Position numbers and translations under genes: made by a program
Assembly (NCBI RefSeq): GCF_019175285.1
Contig: NC_056524.1
Coordinates: 148,709,468 to 148,773,467 of the forward strand
Length of the DNA stretch: 64,000 bases
DNA from: Sceloporus undulatus
Taxonomy: Eukaryota; Chordata; Lepidosauria; Squamata; Phrynosomatidae
Direction of reading: 5' to 3'
Part shown: piece after piece, positions 42,801 to 57,054 of the stretch
Layout: every line of letters starts with the position of its first letter
Numbering within the stretch: the stretch's first letter is position 1
Notes under the pieces: generated by a model
The model's input: only the letters and a program-made list of their open reading frames with translations
The model's database searches: none
What the model was told of the DNA's origin: nothing

Positions 42801-45800
42801 CACTGGACAGCAGTTAACATTTGGCCAAGATGCTAATAAGTACCCCAAAACCCATCTACCTTGTAGAAGTGGCCCAACTCACTACCTTTCATCCAACTTT
42901 GGCATTAGTTGGATGACTGCTGATAATCTCAATGAGAGGGACTACAGTCATGGCTGCAGAGGATGCCATTGTCAGCAATAGTTAAATTATAACTCCACCC
43001 CCCACTAACTAGCCGATCAGTGTGTGCAAAAACCTGTTATACATACTAGAGCACTTCACAGAACAAACACACAGTCTTTTGTGAGGAGGGAGCTGCAGTT
43101 GTACACAAATAAAGGCCACAGCCTGTCTTTAGAACAAGAGGCAAGTCTTAAAGAGAACTTGGAAATGGCATTTGCAGTCATTGCTCTCCAAGGAATCCAC
43201 ATTCCATTACAAGCTGCTGGCAATCTCCTCTTCCACCTGGTGGCCATAGTGTGGCACTGCTTCATGTTTGCAAGGTGCTTTTAGGTCAGAGAATGAAAGT
43301 GTGGAGAAAAATGAGGATGGGGTTCAAATCCCTGCTTGGCCATGAAACCCACTGGGTGACACTGAGCAAGACACACTGCCTAAGCCTAGGGGATGGCAAT
43401 GGCAAATCCCTTTGAAGAAACGTGCCAAGAAAAGCCTGTGATAAATTTGCCTTAGAGTTGCCATAAGTTGAAAATGACTTGAAGACACACAACAACGACA
43501 AAAATGTGGCAAGGTAAGACTACCCAAGCCACTCCTATACAGGCATTCCCCTCTTTTCAATAGCTCCTTCTGCTGTTTTGGCAGATCTAAACCATAGCCA
43601 TATACTGCACTTTCAAACCCTGGTTTGCTTTTTACCACTACTGCTGCTCTCCCTCCACCCCCTCAACTCAGCACACTGTTGTTGTTTTTTCTCTCAGTCT
43701 ATTCAGTGTGCAGGTTTTTTTCCTCTTAGTCAACTTGATGTCATCTAGAGTTCAGTCTTGTATTTTCAAACTAAAAAAACCCCTGAGTTTTAGTTTTCAA
43801 CAGATTTTCACTTTTTGACAGACCTTTAGCCCTCCCAGTTTTTTAAAAAATAAATAGTCACCATTCAGATAGCTACTTCATCCTCATCCAGTCCGTTACT
43901 GCATCCAAATAAAAATTCAATACTACCACACCTTTCTTGGCATCAGTTGTAAAGGAGAGACAGAGCAAGGTATCATTAGCATTCCGGTGAGACCCAACCC
44001 CAAAGCTCTGGATCATTTCCTAGTGACTTTGTGCATATGTTGAAAAGCGTAGGAAACAGTAATTTACATTTCTTTATTTTTGTTCATGTAGAAATGTATC
44101 TAAAATTTTATTGGTAATTAAAAAAAATCTAATTGATTAACTCATAAAATCCCAGAAGCTCAAAATGAGGGGCTGAATTGAATATCCATAGCTCTTTCCT
44201 TCTTTGTAAGTAGTAGAACCAAAGTGCTAATCTGTTTATAAATTGCATAATTAAGCATTATTATGCAGGATTAGGATTACTTTGGGATACAACTTTCATT
44301 TGTAAAATACAGACTACAGATTATTCCTTCTGCTCTCTTGCTTCTGTAAGCAGTGAAAAATCAGTGTATTTTCTTTCCTCTTCCTGTTCTTGCAGGTATT
44401 GTTGGTGAAGCTGATGAAAATGGTGAAGATTACTTTCTCTGGACATATAAAAAACTTGAAATAGGGTACAATGGAAATAGAATTGTGGATGTGAATCTGA
44501 CAAGTGAAGGGAAAGTTAAACTAGTTCCCAACACCAAAATACAGATGTCTTATTCTGTAAGTAATTTGAATGTGTGGGTAAAAATATTTTGTCAAAAGCA
44601 GAAGAGCTGATTATTTAGCCCGGAGTGGGCAGAGTGCAAGCACCCATGTCCTGTTTTTGTGGTCTTGAACCTCTCTAGACTTCCCAGGCCACCCTTTTCT
44701 AGCCTCAAAAACAATGCATTGCCTCTTCTGAAGGGCTCCATGAAGAGCAGTTCCTCTTTTAAACAAGCTGCAACCTCACTGTGCACAGTTTAATAGAGGT
44801 GGGGGATTCAAAACCAGAAGGTGACTTCCAGTTCTGGGGGAAGGGGATTTTCTGACAGTCTGCATGGGCAAGTTAGTGGTGGGTGGCTGCTTTAAAGGGC
44901 AGCGAAAAGGTTTTCATTTTAGCCCTACATTAAGGGCTAACTGTTGTGTTCCTTTCCAGAACTGTTGTGTTATGTTCTTTTCCAGGTAACATTAGAGCTT
45001 GGATGTAAAAATATATAGCCAAAGGATTACTGTAATTTTCTTTCTTCAAATCTACTTTGTCTTCCCACCCTCCTCTTCCCATCACTGTCTGTTGGACTTC
45101 GTTATCTATCTTAGGCTTTGTGAGTCTACCTCTTGAAAGGCTCTCTGGTTTAGTAGGGGTTATGTAAAAGAATTTCACCAAGGGTAGTGTACTTGGTAGA
45201 ATTTCCCCCAGGTTGTTTTATTACCTATGGTCATTCAACTTCCAGAGACCTCTTCCCTGAACAATTTCCCTCCTTTTTATGGCTTTCAACAACAAAATAC
45301 AGGAAGAAAATAAGGAAGTGAAATTTTATTCTCATGTTCCTGCTTAAAAAACAAGCTTGCCCTGTTTAGTTCTTTACTGTTGAACATAGGAGCAGGAAGT
45401 GGGGTGGCAACTAAGATTGCCACATCTCAGCTCATAGTCTTAAGTATACAGTGATAAAAGTTTGTACAAGAGAAGGCCCAGAGAAATGGTGCTGCCACAT
45501 TTAGAGATTGTGCTAAACAAACTACACACCCCAAAATCTATTGTTGTGTGATCAGGCACTATGCATTAGTATGCTGCTCATACACATCAAGCCAGGGTTT
45601 CTGTGACACACAGTATTTAAGAATGGTGTGCAAACCCATCCGTTCTGAACTGGGGCTCTGTGGATTCATAATAGAATATTGTCTTTTTAAATGTGATTTC
45701 CCTGTAGGTGAAATGGAAAAGATCAGATGTGAAGTTTGAAGATAGATTTGACAAGTACCTTGACCCATCATTCTTTCAACACAGGGTATGTTTTTGTTAT

Positions 45801-48800
45801 TTAGTGGCATAAGCCCACCCTAATTTTATTGATGAGTATCTGTTGAATGTTTTTTTAAATGTCTTTTTAAAGGCTGGACAGTTAACTCTGAATATGTAGA
45901 CACTGTAATATGCATACTTTAAGGGTACTCCCCACCATAAAGATCATGATCAGCAATTTTTGTTTCCAAAAATATTAAAATATATTAGAATACATATTAA
46001 AATAATGTATATATTTACAATTTTTTAAATTTTATTTAAAAATATATTCTACATATATAAATAAACATTTAATTAAAAAATAAAATACGGAATATTATCT
46101 AAAGTATCTGTCACTTATGTTCTAAACATCCATACTTGATTGCAGAGTCACAAAGTTATGTGTGTTAATCTTCGCTGCATCTCATCTGCAGAAATAATGC
46201 AGTTTGACACCACTTTAACTGCCATGGCTTAATGCTACGGAATTCTGGGGTTTGTAGTTTGTGAGATACTTAGTTTTCTTTGTCAGAGAGCACTGGTGCA
46301 CAACAAACTACAGATGAGAAGATTCCATAGCAGTTGAGCCATGGCTGTTAGCATGTCAGACTACATCATTTCTGCAGTGCAGATGCAGCCCTTATCAGGC
46401 CAGAAACATAATAAAATTTTGAACCTGATGTTCTAACTAGTTTGGGTACCTCCCAAACACTTCAGAGTTCATATTTTACAGCAATTGTCAAGAGTGTAAT
46501 ATCCAAATTTGAGACATGGTGTTGTCCATTCTCATTCACATTCTCTGTGTTAGACAGTGTAAGCAGTAAATGGTTTCTCCATACCTAAATCCTTTTCCTC
46601 TTTCAAATTACAGGCTGAGTCTCTCTTATCTGAAATGCTTGGGACCAGAAGTGTTTTGGATTTGGGATTTTCTGCAGATTTTTGGAATATTTGCATATAC
46701 AGTCGGCCCTTGCTTTACGCAGGGGATCCATTCTGTCCCCCCAGCATTAAGCAAATAACGCGTAAGCTTGAGCGGCTGTGTTTGTGCCCTGTGGCCATGC
46801 ACACCATTTGCAAGCCCCCGTTGGATATAATGGGGCTCGTGCTTGCTGTGCAGCAATGCGCGTGCATAGGGCACGTACGCATTTCCCAGGCAGCTTCAGC
46901 ATATGCTGAAAGCTGCCTATAAGGAGCCCGCGTATGGCGTGAGCTTACTGTACTTAATGAAATATCTTGGAGATGGGAACCAAGTTTAAACATGAAATTC
47001 ATTCTTGTTCTGTATATACCTTGTACACATAGTCTGAAAGTAATTGTAAACATAATAATAACTTTTAATAATTTTGTTTATGAAACAAAATTTGTGTACA
47101 CTGAACCATGAGAAAGCAAAGGTATCACTATCTCAACCACCTATGAAAAAACGTTTTGGGTTTTGGAGTATTTTGGATTTCAGAATTCCAGATAAGAGAG
47201 ACTTAACCTGGATCAACAGTAAGTCAGATGGGTTAAAACTTGGTAATTAAGAGAAAAATTTAAAAACCATTACTTTAACAAAGGGAGATTTAGAAAAGCA
47301 ACATGTATCAGACATTTTACTTTATTTCATTGCAGTTGGTGCAAATAGCCCAGTTAATTTGGGTAGTGATCAGTGCATTGGACCAGTAGGGAAGCATGCA
47401 AATTCTATACTTTCCATTCAATAAAGAAGATATTGATATGGTAGTCCATGTATTTTCAGGGGGAAAACCCTGGAATTGGGAGACATGGCCCTATTGCCAC
47501 ACTGTTGATTTTACCATACCAGTTTGGCTTAGGTTCAGATTATTTGGCTTGAATGGCTTAGATCCAGACTGCCTGAAAGACCATATCTCCACATATGAAT
47601 ATGCCAGAACTCAAAGATCTCATGTATAGGTCGAGAGAAGAGTTTTTCTCAGTTCTGCCACCATCGCAGGGTTGCTTGGTGAGGACATATAAGAGAGAGA
47701 CTTTTCAGTGACTGCTCTCACCCTTTGCAACTCCCTCCCACAAGAGGCTAGCCCCCTTCTTGTTTTCAACTCAGAATGTTTTTAATGACTTGATATTTTT
47801 AACTTGTTATGTTAATGTGATGTTTTAAATTGTGCTTTTAAAACTTCTGTTTTTAAAGTATCTTTTGTGAGCAGCCTTTTGCCCAATCTAGGAGAAAGGC
47901 AGCATATAAATAAAATAAATAAATTAAATCTCCTTTCTGTACTATCCCCATCATTTGTGAGGATAAATTCGGTTGGAGAATGGGCTAATCCTGTATGCAG
48001 TGCTCTGACTTCATTGAAAGTTTATTCAAATAAATAACAGTGTTCTGAAATTTTACGAATAGTTCCCTGGTTGATACCTGATCTAAAAATTATATTTTAA
48101 GGTTGTTGATGCCATCCATTAAAATGCTGCATGGTGTGAGAGGTTTCTGAACCTGTATTCTTACTAGGAAATCATTGAGTTTAGAAATGGTTTGCTAGAT
48201 CTGTCTGGGTGTTCAGATTTGTCCATTATGTATAACAAGATTTAATTTCAGTTTATGGGTGGTTGAATTACTGTATATACTCATCCAAAAGTCTAGAAAG
48301 TTTAGTCATATCCATTCAGCCTTTAGTAATTTCTTTGGCATTGTTTTCCTTTGTTTCATCCTTTACATCCTTTGTTACATGCCTCTAAGTTTTAACCTTG
48401 ACTTATCCACAGGTCATATCAAAATCCATAATGTTGGCCCCAAAACCTGCCCTCGACCTATACATGAGGTCAAGTTATAGTCGAGTATATACAGTGTATT
48501 AACAACATCTCATTTTTTTTCTGTAGATTCATTGGTTTTCAATCTTCAATTCCTTCATGATGGTTATATTCCTGGTGGGCCTGGTGTCTATGATTTTAAT
48601 GAGGACACTGAGAAAAGATTATGCACGGTATAGTAAAGAAGAAGAAATGGATGATATGGTAAAAGTCTTGCTTAGCTCTTCTTCTTTCTTTTTTTAAAAT
48701 GGATTGTCAGAACAAGACTTCCAGATAAGACTTCAGGCCTCAGCAGTTTTGCACATAGTTTTACCTCATACTATGTTAGATCTTGGTTCATCTTCTAGTC

Positions 48801-51800
48801 TCTCACTGTCTTCACTGACTGTAGAGTAGTCTTTCTTAGTCTGATATGCAAATGCTAGTAACTGGACCTGCAGGAAATGCATATCTAGATTTTATTTGCA
48901 GTTAGCCTAGTCCCAAACCCTTCATTAAATTATGCCATTATCCAAAAGAAATTGCAGAAATGTTATCTTGTTAAGAAAATGAACTTTGTGCTTGAGCTGT
49001 TAATGTAGACACTGAGGAATAAATTGATTATTTTGGAATTTTAACTTGAGTATATCAGATGGAGGAATTAAGTATAAAGGGAAGCTCACCGTACTCAAAT
49101 AAACATCTTTTTAAAATAACACTTCTTGGCTAACATCTTGTTGGTTAGTCCCAACTAGAAAAGACCTATTCAGTCAATTGTGGAATGGTAAGTCAACATG
49201 TAAGTTAATTGAATGGTACTCTAGTCAGAACTAACAACAGGATTTAGGTTATTTTGTGTTAGTATTCTATTAGTGTTCTACATAAATGGGTTCAGCTTCT
49301 CTTTGATAATTATTTTCAAACTGTGTTTTTATAGGATAGAGATTTGGGTGATGAATATGGCTGGAAGCAGGTTCACGGAGATGTCTTCAGACCATCTAGC
49401 CATCCTTTAATATTTTCATCCCTTATTGGTTCTGGCTGCCAAATCTTTGCAGTTTCTTTTATTGTGATCATCGTTGCAATGCTGGAGGATTTATACACAG
49501 AGTGAGTATTGGTTTCTTTTCGTCATATTTTTAAGGTTCTTGGCTGTGATCCAACAGGCTCACTGAACCAGTATGGTTGCTTGGAACTCTGTTTAAGTTT
49601 TCAAATGTGGTTCATATGGGAAAAATTGCTTTCGACTCATAATCACCATTTGACAATTAACAACACAATGTAAAAGTGCTTCCTGAAGCTATCCAGTTTT
49701 ATTATCCTTTCCCCATGATCTCTTACAGAGAGCAGAACAGATAGGAAGGTTCCAGGGGGTTGAGTGCCCTGAATTTAAAAATGAACATTAGACAGTCTGA
49801 AATTACAATATTAAGAAAATTGATAGTTTTATGGCTTGAAAAAGCCAAATTTCTGGTAAAGGGGTGCACAAACTAGGTTAATTATAGCGATCATTTGGGA
49901 GGAAAACTGCTATGTCAGATTGTTTTAAAATGTCCTTTCTCTTTTAAAAATAAAACCTGAATTATAGTACAGATGTTAAAAGAAACCTATGTGTCTAATC
50001 GTGATATTTGAGTGCATTCTAATCAAACATACTTAGCTAAAGGTTAGAATACTAAGTCTTGGCTCAAGAAAGCTGCTATACTTGATTCTGGTAGAATAAA
50101 TCACTGAGCCAATACCAGATCTGTGTTGTTTTATTAGATTTTATGCACCCACTGACTCAGTATGTTTTTCAGTGCAAATTAAAAATTAAAAGCTGACTTA
50201 AAACTGTTAATTTTAATCGATCTAAATTTCATTTCATCGCAATCAATGTAAAACTTTATTATTTTCTGTTTCTGTTTCACTTTTCTATAACTTCATCGGC
50301 AACTGTAAAGCAGAGCGGTAATCCATAACTCTGCAATTTGGAATTGTATCTAATGCTTCTTCTTAAGCACGGCATCACCCTTCTGTTTACCCTGCTTTGG
50401 AGAGAGAACCCCCCCCAAAAAAAAACCACACAACAGGTTTGCATCTGGAAGGAGAAATTTTTAATAAACTCTCCTTATATCCTCTGTGGAAGAGCCAGCA
50501 TGGTATAGTGGTTTGAGCTTTGGACTATGTTTGGAAACCAGAGGTTTAAATTCCTGCTTGGCCATGAAACCCACTGGGGACCTGGACAAGTCACAGTCTT
50601 GCAGCCTCAGAGGAAGGCCATGACAAACCCTCTCTGAACAAATCTTGCTAAGAAAACCCCATGATAGGTTTGCCTTAGGGCTTAGGGCCACTGTGGCTCG
50701 AAATGCATGGGCCAAAGAAACAGCTTGCGGCTGCTTGGGGTGTGTGGCTTTTACATGAGCACACCCCCAAGTGTCCAGAAGCTCCTGGCGGCGGCTGTCT
50801 TGGACGCAGTGGCAGCCCGTTGGAGGCTGCCCATGCCATTGCTTCAGTCCTGGCCTGATTGGGCTGGAGCGGCCTCTGGCCGTTCCTGATGAGCCATCTG
50901 CTTCACCCCATAAATCATAAAACTTGAAAACACACAGCAAACTCCACTGAGCAAGTGGTCTGTCATTTCCCCCTTTTCCATTTTAGAACAAAGTACATGG
51001 TAAAATAATAATAAATTAAACAGTAACTACAGAGAAAAGGAATGGTTTATCCACTCTTGAAAAACAAATCACAGGCAAGACAAGCTACATTTAATCTTTG
51101 TGTGTGTGAAGAGAAGACAGTAATAAATAAAGTATTAACACTTTTTATTATGGTGGCATATTAATTTTGACAGAAAGATGGCGAAGGGGGCGGGGACAAG
51201 ATCCCTGGATGTTTGTGTAGGTGAACAGAAAAGAAATGTGGATGGAGAGGTGTATGTTCAGGGTGGCTTCACAAAGCTAAAGCAATATTAAAGGCATTCA
51301 ATACAATTAAAGGCATTCAATACAGAGTAACAAATTAGTGGTGAAAAAGAAACCAGTAAACCAATAAAAAGTGAATCACACAGGTTAATGTGATGCATCG
51401 GTACCTGATAAATATGCTGATGTTTCCGTATTAAAATAAGCAATATACATGATGCGCACAAATATCTGAAGTCATTGATACCATCCAGTGAGTAGTTTTA
51501 CCATGGTACCTTTTTCATTGTAGTGATTGTAACAATTAAATTAGTTGTTTCAGTCCTTTTTGAGGCATATATTCTGCTATCACGTGTATCTGTCCCTTTT
51601 TTGTTCCCCTCTCATACTGATGACATTCTGCTTCATTAGCAAAGTCTTCCCTCATCTTCCCAGTCATATTTTGCTTCATTTTGTCCAGCATTTGCATGCA
51701 CAGTCCACTCTGTTTGTATTGTTAACTGCCTTGCGTCAATCTCGACTATGGCAACCCTATGATGAGACATCTCCAGGCCCTCCTGTCTTCTACTACTCGC

Positions 51801-54800
51801 GCTCCTGCAAACTCATTAGTGGTCTCTTTAATGAAGTCCTCCATCTAGCAGTGGTCTTCCTCTCTTTCTACTTTCCCCCACCTTTCCTAACTTATTGTCT
51901 TTTCCAACTATTCATTCTTTCTCATGATGTGTCCAAAGTATGACAGTCTAGGTCTTGATATTGGCTTCTGGGATATTCTCGATCTGCTCTAGGACCCATT
52001 TGGTTCTTTTGGTTGTCCATGGAATCCTCAGCACTCTACTCCAGCACCACATCTCAAATAGTTGATTTTCTCCTACTTCTTTCTGACTGTCCAGCTCTCC
52101 ATCCTTACATGGTAATAGGGAATACAATGCCGGTACGATTCTGACTTTGGGCTGAGTTGTATGTCTTTGCATTTTAGCATCTTTTCTAGTTCTTTCATAG
52201 ACACCCTCCCCATTCTTAATCTCTTCTGATTTCCAGGCTGCAGTCCCTGTTCGATAAGTGTTTGATCCCAGATATGAGAACTCTTTTACTATCTATTTCC
52301 TCATTGTCTAGTTTGAATGTGTGTAAGTTCTCTGTGGTCATTATTTATGTCCAACAGTAAACCTGCCTTTGCACTTCTTCTTTGCGCTTCTTAGTAGTTG
52401 TTCCAGTCTGTGAGGTTCCTGCTAGTATTATGGTGCAGCTGCATATCCAGATTGTTGATATTTCTTCCTCCTATTTTCACTCCTCCTTCTTCCAGGTCCA
52501 GCCTGATTTCCTTACAAATGTTCTGGCAATATAGTTGAAAGTAGGGTGATAGGATGCAGCCTTGTCTGACTCTTGCCAACTGGGAACCATTCTCTTCTCT
52601 CCTTGTTCTGTCCTGAAGTAGCCTTGTCTTGAGTACAGATTCTCAGTCCACTGCATCACAGAAAACATGTGGAAGTAGCAGCCTCTCCGGTTTCTTTTCC
52701 TCATAATCCCTTGCCTACTTATTGTCCTCCTTTTCTTTCTGGATCTTGTTACATTCTGTCCCACTCCACAACTGTATAAATAGCTTTTTTAAACGAATAG
52801 TTTAATATCACGTACGGCATTGGAAAAGAGTTTTATCCATGAAGCTATGTTAAAAAAAACCAGTTAGTCGTAAAGTGCTGCTACATTTCTTTTTTTTTTC
52901 TTCCTCCCCCTCCCTCCTTCTCCTTTCTTTTGTTTCTCTGGGAGGATGTCTGCTGTTGTAATTAGGCTTTGGTGCTGAAATATGCATACACCTGCAGAAA
53001 GATCACTCATCGTTTTTCCTATAGGGGAAGGGGCAGAAGGTCAATTTGCTTTTTGTATCTATTAATTTTTAAATGGATTTCAGCGCACCTTGAACTGTTA
53101 ATACGACAAACCCTATTTTCAAAACCAAAATGGACTTTATTATTGTTTCAGTTTTGTGTGTGTGTGTGTGTGTGTGGTGAGAGAGAGAGAGAGAGAGAGA
53201 GAAAGTTTGGGTGTTTATGAGAGATGGTCTTGTAGTAATAATAGCCCTATAGTTACTGTAGTTGAAAAGAAAAAAAGGTGGTGTATGACCACAGGACCAT
53301 GGAGAATAAAAAAAATACGAGTAAGTAATGAGGGCAGCTATGAAGGAACTAGACGAAATCCTGTAAAGAATATCATTGAATACTAAAGTTAGTCTTGTCC
53401 ATGCAATGGTATCCAATTTCTATGTATGGTGTAAAGCTAAAGTGGACATTGAAAGAAAGCTGAGAGGAAGAAAATCAACTCATTGGAAGTGATGCTGAAG
53501 AAGAGTCTGTGGATACTATGGACGATAAAGAGACAAAATATGGGGCCTAGACTAAATCAAGCCTGAACCCTCCCCAGAATCAAACTTATTCTTGAACTGT
53601 TGTACTTGCTAATCATGGGGAAGACATGTCCCCTAGAAAAGGCAAATTGCTTGGTAAGTATAGGGCAAAGGAAAAATGAAAACCTCATACAGATGGATAG
53701 ATAAACAAGCAGGCCATGGCTCAAGTGTAAGACCTGAATGGAGTTGTTCATGAGAGAGTGACTTGGAAACATTCATATGTGCATTGTAAGTAGACTGATG
53801 GCAGCTAAGAACAAGAGACGTGGGTGACCTAGCATTAGGTCATATTTCAAAAGTCTGGCTCCTTTTCTTCTTTGTATTGCTTTTTAAAGTGATAAAAGTA
53901 TTGAGTTTTTCAGAAGAGCTAAATCCTATGCAGTAGTACTTTAACTGTCTTGCAGGAAACTCTCACTTTATACAATAGGTTTCTGAAATAGTGCCCCAGT
54001 ATGAGAAAACCCATTTATTTTCTCGCAGATACTAAGGAAATGGCCTCCGTTAGCATAATTTTGAAAAGCACAGTTGATGGAATATTGAAATGCTTTAACT
54101 TGTATCTCACATGGGAACAGAGATCCTAAAACTGTTTTTTAAACTTAGCGCTGTTTCTCTGTATATTTGCAAAAGAGCTCTATAAATGATAGAAGTCCCC
54201 CTTCCTATAATGTAGGTTTATGGCTACTTTGTTGATAAGAAATCTAGGGATTTCTTTTCATTTCATCAGACATGAAACCAAGATTTGGTTTTCAGATGCC
54301 ACAAATACTGATGCAGGTTAGTGGGTAAACAAGCATTGGAATAGAAATATTAAAGGGAAATAACAAGTCTTCTATCTTTTATAATCCCCAGGAAAATTAG
54401 TTCTTTATACATTTTTCCTCTGCACGTCTCAGATAATGTTTCTTTATAATCTCAGTCAGGTAGTACTGTATTAAAATAGCCAATGTTAAATTTTAATATT
54501 AGCACTCAAAACAGTCTTGCTACTTACAAGAAATAAACTGATTTGGAGTTATAAGCTGTATGATACCTCTGGTATAATATATATAGTTGGCTCTCCATGT
54601 CCACAGCTCTGGCATTCACATATTCAGCTATCTAGAACTCAAAAATTCCATTCAAAATCTAATTGAAAAGGAAACCTTAATTTGCCATTTTATATAAGGG
54701 ACTCCATTTTACTGACCCACTGATATAATGGGAATTGAGTATCCACGGATTTTGATATCCTGAAGGGCCCTGGAGCCCAGCAGATCCGGAGGGCTCAGTG

Positions 54801-56621
54801 TTTGTTGTATACAATATTTATCCACTATCCAGGTTCTGTGCTGCAGATAATTTATTTTGCATCTGAATCTGAATATTGTGGGAACCACCACAATGTAGCT
54901 TCCTCACCCACCCCTGCCAATTCCATCTTGAGTGTGAATTATCTGCCAACATAGGAGATCAATAATAGGATTTCCCTCAGTGATAAGTTTAAAAGCAGCA
55001 GGAGAAAATTCCTTTCCCCTAACCTATTTGCTACATAGTGGAAAAGCTGCAACTGTATAAACTTCAACAACCATGGGAATTTGTATTTATAGACTTCTTC
55101 AACAGTAGTAAATTTGTAAGGTAATATGTAATCAATAACCTGAAAAATAAGACAATTTTTTTCAGTATCGTAACAGGGATCTTAACACCATCGGAGTTTT
55201 TTGTGAATAATTAATTGTCAATTAAGAAATTAAAGTAAATTGGCGGGTTACAGACCGCCTCTTTGGGGCGGGCTGCACCCGCCCCTTCCCCGTGTATCGG
55301 GACCTCAGTGGCTAGATCGGCAGCCGCTGAGGCCCCGATCCGCTGCTTTGCAAAAGGCTGCTTCCCCACAGCCTGAAAAGGGGTGTCCCTGGGGCTTTCA
55401 ACCCCAAGGACACCCCGCGGCGGCAGGGAGGAGAAGAAAGGGGCCGCTTGGCCCCTTTCTCCTTTGGTCCGCTGGGCGCAGCGTGTGAAGGCGTGCCCAG
55501 AGGACCAAACCAGGAGAGAGCTCCGAAACGGAGCTCCTTCCTGCTCTGCGCTAAGGGCGCACTAAGCGCCCTGGCGCGAGTGAAGACGTCAACACCCAAA
55601 CCGCCCCGTATAGAGGTGGCACGGTCGTGACGTCCTCATGGCGGCAGCTGTGTGGAGCGGCCGCCACATTTTGTGCATGCACAGGATCAGGGGGTGCGGA
55701 AGCACCGCCCCTTTCAACCCTAGTACGCGCTCTGCGCATACTTCTGGCCGTTGTAACGGGTCCTTTGATTGTTCCTGTGATCCAAACAGTGGCAGTGATA
55801 CAAGCCTCTTCTATCCAAGCGACTATGTTTAAATATGAGAATAATTGACATAATTGTTAGGTATTAGTTGGCCAGTGGATTTGTAAAGTGTCTTGTGGTC
55901 TGTGTGCATGCTTTCATGTCCTTCAGCGTGCTTTATTGCTCCTTACCTCAAATTGTTATTACTAGGCCAGTGCCTGTATGATACTTTTAATAGTTACCGT
56001 ATTTTTCCGCCTAAAGACTACTTTCTGACCCTCTAAAACGGGGTCAAAAGTTGGGGGGGGCGTCTTGTACGCCGGTAAGACACTTACCTGGTTGTCCTGC
56101 CAGTTTCCAAAGCCCTCCGGAGGACTTGGAAGCCGGCGCGGGGGTGCCTCCCGGGCTGCTGGCTTCCAAAGCCCTCCGGAGGATGCCCCCGGAGGACGCC
56201 CTCCGGAGGACTTTGGAAGCCGGCGCGAGGGGGCTTCCCTGGCTGCTGGCTTCCAAGCCCTCCGGAGGCTTGAAAGCCAGCACGCGCCTAACTGCCGGCT
56301 TCTCAGGCCTCTGGAGGCCTTTTGAAGCCTTTTGAAGCCAGTTGTTGTGGGCATCAGGCCCCCTAACTTGGCCATATAGGCAGGGCACTGCCTGCATGCA
56401 AGGCCAGGGGTAAATAAAAATAAAAATAAAACATGAGAGAGAGAGAGAGAAATAGAGAGAGAGAGAGGGAGATAGATAGAGAGGGGGGAGGGAGATAGAT
56501 ATAGAGAAGAGAGAGAGAAGATAGATAGATAGATAGATGAGAGAGAGAGAGAAATAGAGAGAGACAGAGAAATAGAGAGATATGGAAGAGAGAGGGAGGG
56601 AGATAGACAGAGAGAGGGGGG

Positions 56622-56673
<52 letters not shown>

Positions 56674-56920
56674 GAGAGAGAGAAATAGATAGAGAGAGGG
56701 AGGAGATAGAAGAGAGAATAGATAGATGATAGATGATAGATAGATATAGAGATAAATAGATATATGATGAGAGAGAGAGAGATAGAGAGAGAGAGAAGAG
56801 AGAGAGAGAGAGGAAATAGAGGGAGGGAGGGAGATAGAGAGAGGGAGGGAGGGGAGACAGGGAGGGAGGGAGGGAGAGGGGAGATAGACAGAGAAAGAGA
56901 GAGAGAGAAATAGATAGATG

Positions 56921-56964
<44 letters not shown>

Positions 56965-57004
56965 TATAGATATATGATGAGAGAGAGAGAATAGAGAAAG
57001 GGGG

Positions 57005-57054
<50 letters not shown>

